Below, in pieces: positions 37,301-49,882 of a stretch of 64,000 bases of DNA (the stretch's first letter is position 1; every line of letters begins with the position of its first letter). Below the pieces are notes generated by a model. It saw only the letters and a list, made by a program, of their open reading frames with translations, ran no database searches and was not told the DNA's origin. The stretch is from Nephromyces sp. MM_2019 (lineage: Eukaryota > Apicomplexa > Aconoidasida > Nephromycida), in NCBI GenBank assembly GCA_015657535.1, contig JADHZB010000135.1:51282-115281 (forward strand). Reading direction: 5' to 3'. Position numbers and translations under genes: made by a program.

Positions 37301-39749
37301 AACTGGCAGGGCTTTTGTGTGTGAAGAGGGAATAGCTGCTTAGGAAAGTGATGGAGTGCTGAAAAGGAGAGATATTTTTGTCTTGATATCATGCAGTTGA
37401 TCTCTTTTGGCGATTACCCTGAATATATACCTTTTGACAGTCTGAGCTATCTGAGAGGATATCTTCCGAAAAAATCTTCTTCAAGTATTCATTTTTTGAA
37501 TTTCAAACAAAACTGTGTAGTTTCTTGCATTTGCTTTTTGATGATTTGTCTTTTCATCAATTCTAAAGTAATCTCCTTTTGTCATATGAAGAATTACTGC
37601 TTTGAAACAAGAAGGAGAGTCGTCTAAAAGTAAATTTGACAAGGAAAAGCTAAATGAGAGAATAGCTGCTCTGTCAGGCGGTGTTGCCAGGATTATGGTA
37701 GGTCATCCTCTTGGTTTGCATGCAAAGCGATTTTGTGTGGACTCTGATGTTTTTCCCATTGAAAATTAAACTGTAACTCGCGCGCTCTATTTTTTTATTT
37801 TCTTAATTGTGTGTATGTGTATGTGTGTGTGTGTGTGTGTGTATCTACACTGAGTGTATGTAGGCTTTTCCTTGGCTTTTGAGTATTGAAATTCTAATTT
37901 GCACTCTTGAGTTCTCATTTGTCTCTACAGAAGCGCAGCTTATGTCTTTTGAAGTCGCTTGCTTTGGTGCTACAGCATCTTCGTTCTATTTCTAAACTGT
38001 ATAACTGATATTTGTGCTGATCCTGGATGGCCTCTTTTTGTGGCTGTTTATGCTTTTTTCACCCCGCTTGGATGTTTCTGTAGGTGAAAGCAAGGAAACC
38101 GTATCGCCTGTAGCTACATGCGTATAGTGAACAAATGCGTGCAATCCAGTTCTAGCCGGTGCATACATTCAGAAGTGTACGCATGTAGATCTTTGCATCA
38201 GCAGACTTTAACATTCTCATTTTTCGTGAAATTTTTAGATTGGTGCTGCAACAGAAACTGAGCAAAAAGAAAAACGGCTGAGGTATGAAGATGCAGTGAA
38301 TGCGGTGCGAGCAGCTGCTGAAACTGGGTATGTTCCCGGTGGAGGTGTTACGTACTTGTCACTGTCAAGGCCTGAGTTTCAGGACGAGGTATTCAAGTCT
38401 ATTGAGAATGATTCCAAGAAGTCGGATGCAGATGCTGACAGAGATAGCCAGAATGTATATTTTGCTGGAGCTGCTGGTGGGCAAAATCAATTGGCATGAT
38501 GTGTGCTGGCATGACTGTGTGTGTTCTTTTCGAATATGTTTGTCTCAGAATGTGCGAAAATGAAGCTTTTTTTTGGGGGGGCGGGGGTTGTGTGTTAATT
38601 TCATCTTCTATGCATTTGAATACCGACCACCAAGCAGAGGAAGATGTGTGCCACCCGTGTATTACGCAGTCAGCACATTTAATGCATCCTTACATCTTCA
38701 CACTAATTTTTTTTGCTGAAAACTCCGTCTAATTGCTCATATAGTAGCATTTTGTGCGCTTATCTTTACACTTTTTATGCCTCATTTATTGCGCTTTTAT
38801 TGGTATCCTTTTTCCTCATCGTGGCGATGATTTCTTCGCCCCTAGCTATCTTCCGTTTCGCTGCTAGATGTTTTGCAGCCGATAATTTTTCGCGGCACTT
38901 ATCATTTCAACTCCGTTAAAAATTCTATTATCTCTGTGATGCAGGAGAAATGGAGAGTGAATTGGAATTGAGAAAAGCTGGAGCGAAATTAGTGCTGGAC
39001 GTAATGCCTATTATCACTAAGCAAATAGCAGAGAATGCTGGTATGTACAGAGTTTTTTCATGATTGTTTTCGCTGCTGAATCTTGCCTTCTGATTCTATG
39101 ATTGTGGATAAAGCATCAATCCTTCCTCCTTCACATATCTGGTTGTACGTCGTACTGTTACTTTTGACTTATCATCTTCAAACATGCGGAAACTGTGGCG
39201 AACTTCTGGCAAGTGCTTATAGGAGTAAAATTATCAGTTTTTTTTTTGGAAAACTTTCATTGGCAGATTGTGGAGTTACTTTCTAACCTTTTGGCGGGAA
39301 ATTTGGTAGACTATGAAAGTTGCTGTTTAGGCTATCAAAACATACTCTTTTCATTGTCAAAACATACTGTTTACCTCCTCTCCATATTTTCTTGAGGCCG
39401 TGATGTAACTAGTTTTATTTTTCGTCCTTGTTTATGCACATACGTTTTTTATGATACTACCTATCGAACAGGAGTAAACGGTGACGCAGTGGTGAAAATC
39501 ATTATGGAAGCCAAAGAACCGTTTGGATTTGGCTGGAACGCGAAAACGAATAAATTTGGAGATATGATAAAACAGGGGGTAGTTGACCCTGCAAAAGTTA
39601 TTATTTCTGCGATAGAGAACTCAGCTTCTGTTGCTGGGCTCGTCCTAACGACAGATGGCATGATGGTTGATGAAATAGACATGAAAGGGGGTAGCATGAA
39701 GGACGCCGCTGGCATGATGGGTGGCAATGGGGCCTACCAAGGAGATTAG
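31359..39749 (+). CDS. cpn60: Plastid-targeted chaperonin Cpn60 (GroEL family), 10 exons, about 691 aa
   Basis: ATP-driven 60-kDa chaperonin that folds imported proteins. Exons: 31359-31682, 32019-32105, 32769-32990, 34533-34784, 35341-35601, 37065-37296, 37612-37697, 38239-38476, 38945-39040, 39472-39749, totalling 692 codons. Residues 1-40 are a signal peptide (hydrophobic core about 23-37) with likely cleavage AIS|F, putting Phe at +1. Residues 41 to about 108 are basic, Ser- and Asn-rich and transit-peptide-like. The mature domain carries TLGPRGRN (139-146), NDGVTIAR (Asp161, the GroEL Asp52 equivalent), AGDGTT (Asp196, Asp87 equivalent) and [11 protein letters not shown] (Asp506, Asp398 equivalent), so ATPase residues are intact. 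Oddities: the apical YISPYF segment is replaced by MANVLF (308-313), there is an acidic insert at about 532-560 after GGG, and the GGM tail is shortened. The exon 1 donor (TCG|GTTGGT) and the exon 6/7 junction are least certain. ATG 31380 is an alternative start. Confidence 0.93.
36502..36609. repeat. Duplicated 39-bp intronic repeat
   Basis: Two direct copies, 36502-36540 and 36571-36609, beginning GTTTTTAGC and ending in a TGTGTGTG-rich segment. They differ at only a few positions and are separated by 30 bases. They lie in the long intron between Cpn60 exons 5 and 6, just downstream of an (AT)n(GT)n tract at about 36418-36442. Confidence 0.8.
37808..37843. repeat. (GT)n microsatellite in Cpn60 intron
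   Basis: About 36 bases of nearly pure GT dinucleotide, with TATG interruptions at its left end, in the intron after Cpn60 exon 7. It is a likely length-polymorphic locus. Confidence 0.9.
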
Positions 39750-42700
39750 AAAAAATTTTAATAGCACCAAAATTGGAATGATAATGATTAGGGTAAGGTT
39801 AATGGTTACTGTAAGTATTCATAGCATTTTAAGGATTGATACCTTGGATAATGACTGTGTAAGACTGGATTATTATGCTGTTTACACTCGTTATTAACTA
39901 CAACTAGTTCTTACCAAAGCTCGGTGGCTATAATGAAAGGTATTGTGCCCTTTGATTGCTTAGTGTAGCTGAATAGAGCATGTGGTGTGTGGTTTTTTAG
40001 ATTTGCTTTTTTGTTTTGTCTTATTCCTATTTCATTTGCCTTAGACAATTCCCTTGACTCTGTATTTTGTGGAAAATCGCATTTTCTATTCCCTATAAAT
40101 TAATTTTGGTAGTACAAAGCTCTAAATGTAGATTGCCCCCTGTGCAACCCTCTACTTTGGCTTTACAATCGTTAAAGATTTTATGGATTATGGGCTTCTG
40201 ATTCCCATATTTTACTTCTTTGATTGCATTGTTCGTATATTAACATCTAATTTCAACTAATCACGGAACTTTTCCCGGCTGGTTTCCGAACTGATGATGT
40301 GCTATTATATATATGGGGGGACGAAGCCTCCCTTCTGTTACTACGATAAGCAGAGAAAATTGTCATTGCCCGCTCATGCTGTGCTCTTCAAGTCGTTTTA
40401 AGTTTCGAAAAAACTGGCTATGCCTTTAATGATTGTATTGCTGTGTTAGTAGCTTCACTTGCATGTCACTGCTAGTTGGGGCAGTTTATTGTTCGTAAAA
40501 TAAGTTTTATGCCATTGCCTGTTGGTTCATAAATCCTGCGCGCTGCTGGTGCACGGTTCTGAGATAAAGCTCAGAAAAGACATAGCGTGGTTTGACGGGA
40601 CGTGTGGCATAGAGGTATTCAGGTTTCTCCTCGTAATCGCCCTATGATGGAATAGAAATTCTTTGCGCAGTTAGCACTTTCTTTGCATCCCCCGTTAGAA
40701 ACGCGGTTCAGATGTGATCAGTTTTTTATAGATATGGTGTAATTCTACTTTGTCATTGACACTTGGAATTCCTTTTATGCGGAATCTTCACGTAGCAGTG
40801 TCTTCCACCTGATGGAAGGTCCTTCACAAGAAACCGCAGCTACTGGAAAGCTCCGCTATATGAATTGAATGAAGTGTTTTGATGTGTGCCTAGCAGCATC
40901 GAAAGTTAGCTTTCCTATGCTAATATTTTTGGTGTGCAGTAAAGTGCATAAATGTGCCTGAGCGGACTAAATAACGAATAGAATACGTTGAATTCTCCAC
41001 TCAGTTTCCCTTGTTTCTGGAGGCTGAATATTGGTTGGCTACTGTTCATAACCTCTCGGAGACCAAGGAATGACTACTGAGTTACTGTGAAGTGCTTCTT
41101 TTAAATGCTTCCCAGTAAAGTGGTTACTGTGGCAAAGGGATTAATAAAAAGTATAAAATTCAATAAATAATGTGTTGGTGAGGTTATGCCTGTCTTTCTT
41201 GAAAAACAGGAAAAATTCAAAGTCCCCTTGGGACCTGAATCTAATTATCACTTTTATGCTGGCTAACCATCGAAGAGCGATATAATTTCTCGTTTTCTCT
41301 TCGTAGAAATTTTTGGGATATATTTATGCCGTTGGGTAAACATAGCTATATCTTATGAGCGGATTAAGAAGCTCTTCGTACAGGGGAAAATTTTTTTCAA
41401 CTCCTGATTTTACTACCCGGATATAATAATGAGCAGTGTGCAAAGTTATTCACCAGGACCCACTTTACTTAATTTTCATTTTAAAGGAGTCTTGCTACCC
41501 TGCATACCAGAGCTATGCATGAGCTCACTAGTCACTATTCAGGGTTTCAGCGTCTAGATTCGATGTATAAGCATGAAAAAGCGGGCGTCGTCGTTTACAT
41601 AACCCCTACCAGGGCTTTATTATATCCACCTGAAATTTCCTTGACCTGCAAGTATTTTTGCTCGAATCCTAGGGGTTTATGGTACCATATGTAAGGGAAG
41701 TGGCAAGGTTATTTCAATGAGCATTCTAAATGGAACATTATATAATTTTTGCTAAAATCGCAAGGTTCCAAATGGTGTTCTCGGCCGATACTGTAGTAAA
41801 TGATCTATGCTAGGTAGAAGAGGATAAAGCAACACTGGAAAATTAGCGTTTTATCGTTCAATTACCCGCACAATTCAGTGACTGACACTGCAGATGCAAA
41901 AGATTTTATTAAGTGCAGTGTGTATGTTTGTATAGCTTAGCGAGAATGAACTGACTAGAAAATATTCACCATATAAACATCTGCCATTTTATGCTCCAAG
42001 GAGCAAAGACTTTTATTCGAAAAGTTCGCGCCAAGATGTAGTGAGGCTAAAAATTTCGAACGATATACGCAAGTATAACGAGCACAAATTAAAACACCAA
42101 GGACTACCAGGAGAAGAAAAAAGTGTTTGGCGACTTAATGCTGGAGGGGGCGCAAACGAGGCCGGCCCATAGTTCTTACTCAACCACAATTGCTCTTTTT
42201 GGGGGACGAAAAAGTTAATACAATAGAAGCTGCCTAATTATTTTTTCAGCCTGTAAGCTGGCAACTTTATGCAATGGCATGGATTTCTGAAAGCAAGCCT
42301 TTTGCAGCAACCCTGTTTAGTCCTTGCCACTCCTGCTTATATAGGTACCATGTACTGTCTGCCAGTTTTCGCGGCATTCTCCCGATTCATGGAATTGAGG
42401 TCACCGATCTCCTCGGCTCATGTTATTGCAGGCGGATATTTGGCTGCTTAAAGTCCCTAAAAAGGCACACATGTTTCAAGATGAAATGATTTCTTTTAGG
42501 ATATAGATCTTTTTAGCCTATATCCGCTTTAAAGATTACGACGAAATGAGACTCTTGGAAAGCAGAATTTTCCTGTCTCAGTTACCAGAATCACCCAAAT
42601 TTTCTTATGGAAGCAACAAAATAAGCGGTAACACTTTCAGACGTTCGTGTTCTCCTTCTTAGCATCCACAGTACGGCTATGCTTGTAATTTGAAGTATGA

Positions 42701-45400
42701 TTCACGGGTTGTAACATTTTATGCTTCCTTTTACGTGTAGGTCTTTCAGAGCTCTGGGACGCACATACCAAAAATGCAGAGTTCACCATTACACGGTAAT
42801 TTCCAGCTGAAAATGGCCCCCCAACTCGTGCGCGGACTAACGAGAGTGTACCCCATATTATTAAACTTACTTCATATATTCAATGCAGCAACATTTCTTA
42901 TGCATTTGAACTGCATTGTCATCACGACCATGTCACTGATTGAGGGGCAAACGACTAAGGACCGTAGCATCTGGCCTATGTAGAAAACAACTCTGCGCAC
43001 TTGCACATTCATCCCATTATATACGTGATAACCGTACCCAAGTTTCAGAAGCCGAAGTTTCCCCAGAAGGACTACACATCCAAAAATACCATATAGCACA
43101 TCTATGTAGCCGTATAAAATGGTAGCCGTGAAAGTGGTTCGCGTATCGCGAAATTATTGCTCTCAGCTGGCACAAGCGTTATATATAGCAGCATGTGTGT
43201 ATTTTGTTAGTACAGGCTGAATTTACCGTTGACGAAATTACTGCTTCAACCACCATGACTAGGAACTAACTACCTAAAAATACTGCTACAAGCTCAACGC
43301 TATAAAATTAACTTCACCCAATGTCTTTCACTACTTTTCCGGGGGCATGTTAGATAGAAACTCTTAAGTTCACTTGCTGCTAATCCGATCTGGACGAACC
43401 TGGAGAACCAAACCAATGACTTAAGTTTACCAGAAGAAATTTCACAAACCATTATCACAGCCACTGAATGCTGTCGCAATAAGCATATTCAGTCTGCTTC
43501 ATGTTCAGAGGATACACATGCATCATCTAGTGAGACGAGGTTCCGAGGTGTACCGTAACCACGCCATGTAGGGGACTTTTTCGTATAGGAATCGGTCTCT
43601 AACGAATCAAACCTGCTTAACCAGCTGGTTGTCATGTTTTTTAGTTTTCTAACCATAATCTGGTTTTTTACATTACTTTGAAATAGCATAAAAAATGCCT
43701 ATTCTAGTAATTCGTTTAATTGTCGGAATCATTATGAAAAGTTTCCGCGGTGGTACTCTTGGTTCGCTGGTGGATGTAGCAAAGAGTTCTTAAAAATGAT
43801 GACCCTCTAGATCTATAATCACTATTAAGTGGACGAAGCCAAAAATTTAGGTGCCTGCACGCAATAATGCTTTCTGAAACCTCTATGATTTGCTAATATC
43901 TAGATTAATCCGCTTAAATTCAGCTACTTGGCATTTGCAAAGGCCACTGCAGCTTATTCACATTTTATCTTTTGTAGCACCCAGCGGAAACCAGTACTAA
44001 TGTATATACGAAATTCCTTTCGGACATATAATCACATATGGGAACGAAAAGACAGCCATATGACTGGCCAAGCCTCGAACTCTAGACCCTAGTATAAAAT
44101 GTTACTTTATGTAATGATTCGACCTGAAACCAATATTTTCCAGTTTTTTCATGACAGTACTACCAAAGAGGTATCAGCAGAATTAGTATACATGGAGGAT
44201 GCTGCAACTTGAAATCTGTACTCTATCCATCGGTTTGAGGACTTACAAGTCCTCAAACCGTAAGCTAGCAAAATGCATTCCCTTTCCACGTTTTTTCTGC
44301 GGTTTATCGTAAAGTAATTTTTATGTGAGCACATGCCATACATCAGAGGCTTTCACACAAATATTTTTTGTTCATGACCATCATAGGAACAATAACTTCA
44401 CTAAAAGATGACTTGCACTCAGATTATGATCGCTCAAGCGAGCATCCAGTAACGTAAATCAAAACTAATTTGATAACCGAGGGGGAGGATTTTAACCTAA
44501 CATTCTGTCTTTGCAGTCACGCCTACGAAACAATAGCAACATATGCCAATATAGCCCATCTACACGAGGTAGATAAAGCTGTATTGCACATTGTGAGAGC
44601 AGTACTCAAAGCCCTCATGCTTCTTCTGTGTTAAGCTGTCGTTGAATGAGTCGATGCAAACGGAACGGCTGCGAAAATTTTTGTCGGATCCTCGTCAGCT
44701 AAGCTTCCCATTTCACGATTGCATTGGCCTTGCCACATTATGGTGCCAATGCAGTTTCAGCTAGCAATTCTCTGACTAAATAAGCTGTGTCCAGTGAGCT
44801 TTTGCTCCTTTTCCTACATGTAAGCCTCAGCTGAGATTTGGCACACCTACTTTTAGGCGTACAAACTACAGGATTTGAGATATATGCATGATCTTTTCTT
44901 ACCGCAGCCAGCCTTCTTTAGACCCCCCGTTTGCCATCTTTGCGGCTTCACTTCAGCGTCCATCTATTATACAATGCACTGAGGACCGTTAATGAGTCGG
45001 TGACCAGCGAGCACCACAAACCGTGCACCAGCGCTGACATGATGTAGCCGCGATGAATGACTGATTTTTGTGGCATTGTTTTCAGACTTGAATCCCTGAC
45101 TTATCTCCCGCATGGGAAGCAAATTAACCTGCTTTATCATGATAAGAAAGTAAGATAGAATCATACTTAAGATGCCAAAGTGAGCTTATCGTGGAAGGGT
45201 GCTCCTGGGAACAGCCACTATTTCACATGTGAAGTGCTCCTGGGATGGATCTTGTTAAGGGCGCCGCCAGATTGTATTCGCTACTATAGTATGTTTCAAT
45301 GAAACTTTAATTTGCTTTGATCTTCCAATGAGGTGTTGAGGAGTGATTAATCAGCAAGGTCCCCTTGCATGTTCGCACCTAATGCTTTTTTTATCCCAAA
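39750..45400. other. Intergenic region between Cpn60 and SPT2-like genes
   Basis: 5.6 kb without a supported gene. The left end should hold the Cpn60 3' untranslated region and the right end the SPT2-like promoter. A minus-strand frame at 43489-43689 (66 codons from an ATG, hydrophilic and acidic-ended) looks somewhat coding-like but has no partner exon I can identify. A perfect inverted repeat at 44231-44260 is listed separately. Confidence 0.35.
44231..44260. repeat. Perfect 14-bp inverted repeat with 2-bp loop
   Basis: The left arm CGGTTTGAGGACTT (44231-44244) and right arm (44247-44260) are exact reverse complements, separated only by AC at 44245-44246. The arms contain six G-C pairs each and could form a cruciform or an RNA hairpin. 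No gene overlaps it. Confidence 0.9.
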
Positions 45401-47434
45401 ATGGATCTACTATCAGTGATTTCCTCTAAAAGAGGAATGGGCTTTGAATCTGCCCGAGAAGCGATTGTAAAGGGGAAGCCGCATGCAACCGCCTTGTTAC
45501 ACAAATATTCTGCAAAAGGTTATAAAGAAGGTATGTATTAATGCTGTTAGCAGTAACATTGGACCCTTTTTTAGTGGAAATATTGAGCCTCGCGGTTCGT
45601 TTTTTTTTCGTTGCTTGAAGGGTTGGATATCGTTCACAAATACCAGTCGAGTTTGGGTAAAGAGCTATTCGCTTATTTACAGTGTGTGCGTTTATTCAGT
45701 AAGGAAAAGCAAAACATCTTTACTTTTTTTTTTGCCGTGAAACTTAGTTTCCTCGTTTTCATTTCTTTCATTTCCCTGCAGACAACTCCTCTAGAAGCCG
45801 TACCGATATGAGAGTAAGTCCTGCACCCCCTAATCGCTTAAACGTAAAATTTTCGCAAGTGCTTCCCCAAGCCTACCCGTTCAATAGGGTATACTTGTTA
45901 CTCACCCATAACTTGAAAATCTTAACAGGATCGCCTAAAACCGGAGAGACGTGCGCCTACAATTCTGGCAGCAACACGGAAGGAGGCCCTGGCAAGGCTT
46001 CGGCTGGCTAACCGCTGTGAAGGGGCTTCATACTCGATTAGGTCCTTGAACCATGACTTGAAGACAATGAATCCAAAGGTGCATGATATTTTGCTACATA
46101 TTTTCATTTTGTTGATTGGTTATGAAGCATTGCAATGGGTATATGCTGCTCCACTCTTGATAGTGAATTTTACCGTCATATTTGCTAGAAGGATCGAGAT
46201 ATAAGTACCAGCACTAAGGCCACCAAAGGTGCAGTGGTTGGGGGCCACCCTTTCGTTGTGACGGCGAGTAATCACAGCAGCCCTCGATCCTCTTATGCAG
46301 GAGGTGATATGAAGCTTTTGCAGACCTTACCAAGGTAAGAACTGTTAGTATTTGTACCAAAAAATAAAAAAATTTGAATCACGAATATCGGGAAGGATTC
46401 ATTGGATTTGGCTGGTATTTTCATAGGCTATACGCATATCAGAAAGTGCAGGTAGCTTGATAATTCGCTCTCACCGCTTGATGATTCACTCGGTGCATTT
46501 AGCTTATTAGGTGGAGGGTGATTTAATGCGTATATTTGAAAGATTTCTTCAAATTTTAGTATAATGTAATTCTTCACGCGATTTCAGGCAGACCCCTGCA
46601 AGGCATTACATCTGCGGAATACCTCAGCCAGAAAAGCGGTCGAAAGTATCACAAGGCGAACTCGTCGAAAAATCACACACGAACCAACTTCAGGTCCTCC
46701 CTAACAAGCGAATACCGATCACAACTAGCCGTACTTCTAAGGGTCCGCAGCGCAATGCTAGGGGTGTTGGGAGTCCACGAATCCTTGCAGAGATAGATGA
46801 AGAAAGCGATGCTTCCGAAGGTTATAACTTGCTTACTATTAGAAATTCTGCTTTTCCATGTTCATTGCTACATATGTCCCCTACAGTAATGCAATGCAAG
46901 TATATATTTAACTCGCGTCACTGCATTGGACCTTGGTATATTATACATTACTTGATATTAAAGTATCACGTGCAAACACGGTTTAGACTATTATGCCCTC
47001 ACTTGGGGTTTAACCTGAGCAGAAAGGAATGGTCAAAGGGACAGCTTAATCATCAATTTTCTATTACTTGTTGTGTGTAGAAGACTGGCGAGCGGAACTG
47101 CGCAAAGTTACGAGATACAATCCTTCCTGTTACGATGATGCTGATTTGGAGTGCGAAGAATCCACGTTCAGTAGAATTAACGTAGAAGAGAAATATAGCA
47201 AAAAAATTGGTGACAAGGAGGACGAGGCTGAGCTGGCTTTACTTCTCAAGGTAAATGTTTCTTATTGAAATTTTTTGTGACTCCAGCTTCACTGGGGAAT
47301 TTATAGTCTACAAAGCAATGAATTTACCAAAAGAATGATTTTCTCGTAGTTACACATAAAAATTGGTTAACCTGCAGGAAAATAGCAAGAATATGAGGAG
47401 AAGCCGGAAGGCAAATAATGAAAAAAGACGTTAA
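45401..47434 (+). CDS. SPT2-like chromatin protein, 7 exons, about 305 aa
   Basis: SPT2 proteins are histone H3-H4 chaperones acting at transcribed chromatin. Exons: 45401-45530, 45782-45813, 45929-46078, 46189-46334, 46588-46820, 47081-47250, 47378-47434, all GT-AG, totalling 306 codons. The protein is highly basic, with dispersed Lys/Arg and Ser/Thr and little predicted order until exon 6. Exon 6 (residues about 231-287) carries the C-terminal SPT2 signature: RYNP at 242-245, a CYDDADLECEES acidic patch, then INVEEKYSKKIGDKEDEAEL, matching the family pattern of an RYNP-like start, an acidic DDxxMEA-like stretch and EExxSxxIxxxED. The last exon encodes an 18-residue basic tail ending KRR. 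Nuclear location is inferred from the family and basic composition. The exon 5 donor (GAAG|GTTATA) is weak. The start ATG lies in a good context (CCAAAATGG); an upstream exon is possible but not needed. Confidence 0.75.
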
Positions 47435-48614
47435 ATTCTAGAGTTGGACTCATTTCCATGTAAATAACATATATCCTCGCCAATTTGATTGCTAGCTTCA
47501 GGGTTTCTCCAAAGTTTCAATACACACACATCCTGGACTGGAGTTTCTATTGGTGGGTTGCTAATAAATCAATTTCCTTCTTATGGATAGCCCCTCAACT
47601 CTCGTCTCTACCCCTTGAAGTTATTGCCTTAACTTCTATCGCGATATAATGACGATAAACTGAACATTAAATATAAAATTTGGTTATTCTAGAGACATGA
47701 TTAAATGCATTAATGGATGTTTCTAGCTTTGTATAAGTTGTAGTGCTTTTGTTTAAATCGTCTTATGCAATATGGAAGATAGATATTTTTCCGACTAAAA
47801 ATGATCCAGACTTTGCAAATGCAACTTCGAGGACCCACTATAGAGATATAATGGGCATATCATCACCAGCAGAGAAGAATTGCTTGGCTTCAGCTCGTAA
47901 GTTGTATGTAGATGTGGCGAATTCCAAAAATTTGATGTTTTCATATTTCTATGGGTGATAAGTTCGGTGGGTGGATCACCTGCAATATGTAATTCGCATC
48001 ATAATATTCAGTTTGTGGTAGAAAGAGCATACATAACTTTACTCACAGGCGTGGATGGCCTTTAAATTCCTTTGCTAGATGCACACAAAGGCGTTGTGAA
48101 GCTTTGGGGGCTTATAGAATGAAGCTATAAAGTTGGCCTTCCTATTGAGGCTTATGGTATGCATATATGAATCAGTGAAAGCTAGGCAGGAAGAGCTTGC
48201 ATGCAAGAGGCAGGAAGAGCTTGCGTATTTTATCAATGTATTTGACCTCTGTTCATGAGCCTAGTTTTTAAATGAAGATGATGCGCACACAAACACAGGT
48301 ATCGAGCCACAAGATATCATATAACTCGAATATCTCCGCAAATAACCATCGATAGAAGCTTATTTAGCAGCGTTTTACGTTGCTTGGTGGATGTTGTTTC
48401 CGCCCGTGGGAGGCGTATAATCTCATTGTTTGATCTGGTAGAGCGATCATGCATCTATGAATGCTGTATGTATGAAGTTCCTACTCTAGAGAGTGAAGCG
48501 ATACGCATGATTTAAAAGGTCTTCATGGGTTTGCGTTCGGTTTCCTATTGGTGCTTACGGCGGTTTTCGCAGAGCGGCAGGCAGAAGTGCTTCCTGAGGG
48601 CTCTTCACGCATGC

Positions 48615-48695
48615 ACAACCTCCTGAGGTTTCCTGCAGAGATACAAGCTCCTGATATTCTGCAGGGATACAACCTCCTGAGGTTTCCTGCAGAGA
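48615..48695. repeat. 27-bp minisatellite, three tandem copies
   Basis: Three consecutive 27-bp units. The first (48615-48641) and third (48669-48695) are identical over the core CCTCCTGAGGTTTCCTGCAG, and the middle copy is diverged. The period is a multiple of three, so frames through it remain open on both strands, producing short 9-residue repeats, but no gene can be assigned. Confidence 0.85.
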
Positions 48696-49865
48696 CAATC
48701 TCTGGAGGAGTCTTTGCACAACCTTTTTAGATTCCTTCACACACACAATAGCGCATAGCTCAACAATAGGTGTGAATTCAAAACTAATTTTTGAAGTCAA
48801 AGGCAAGCGTGCGGAATTTCTATTTCTCAGAGGGAAAAAGATTTCTGCCGCCGCCACAGCTCCTCATCGCTAGGCGCCAAGTAGGCCGTTCCAATCCTTT
48901 GAACTCTTGTAACAAAGCGGTGGATATTCTGGCACGGATTACTTCGTTGAAGATTTCTGAGTGCTCAGATAGGCCTGACAGTGAGAAATGCACCCAATCA
49001 CTATTTCCCATTAGATACATGAAAACTTCCTGAAGATCATTATTGTCACCGCACCAATTTTGTCATTGGCCGATTGTCATGGTGAGAGTGGAGAAAACAA
49101 GACTATCGCCAACACATACACACATTCACACACACACTTGTAAAAAGAGTAGATTCTAACAAGCAGCGGATAATTCCTGGAAACAAAACGTGCAATCAGA
49201 TTAACCCCTGGTTTCAGGGATCTTCCTCAGCTAACAAAAGGCTTATGATTTAGAGTCTTTGGCATTGATTTTGTTAGCGCTTTCACATCAGCCTAGAGCT
49301 TTCAAGCAGTTTCTATCATTTTTACCTTTAAGGGGGTCGCATTGTGCCATGCAGGAATTGTCAGGTAGTTGCGAAATATATAAAAATGGGTAGACTCTCC
49401 ATCCTGCTTCTTGCAGCTGTCGACATCTCCTGGAAACAAATGACGGGTCTAAAATTGAGCGAAATAAGCCTGCAGAAAGGTTTTAGGAGTACCGCCGTGG
49501 GGAATACTGTAACATGTGTGTGCACACAAAAAATACCAGTGATATGTGTGCGCACTGAAACTACTGATTTGAGTGATGACCGGCCTTCAAGAAAGAGCAT
49601 ATTAAAAAACTGCAAGCTAGCAGCATCGTGGGGGGAAGCTTATACGTTGATTACTAAATTGCCCTCATTTTAAGTACTGAAACAAATTTCAAAACACTGA
49701 AAACACATCTTCATACAATGCAAATCTGAAGAAAAAACTACTCGATACTGCCAATCCTGATGGGGCAAAAAACGCTCATGCCAATGAGCATACAAAACAA
49801 GGAAAACTCACAAAATTTTAAGGGGAATCCATTCCTTGCTACACCAATAAGTGTCCCTGCAGAGA

Positions 49866-49882
49866 TTTAGGGTTTAGGGTTT
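49866..49882. repeat. Interstitial telomere-like repeat (about 2 copies)
   Basis: Two tandem TTTAGGG units plus a partial third, followed by TTTATT-rich sequence with further partial matches to about 49925. They are in the same orientation as the terminal tract, 14 kb from the right edge. Confidence 0.7.

Noticed and set aside
44720..44753. 9-bp inverted repeat (TGCATTGGC and its complement, 16-bp spacer)
   Set aside because: Short arms with a long spacer are common by chance in a window this size.
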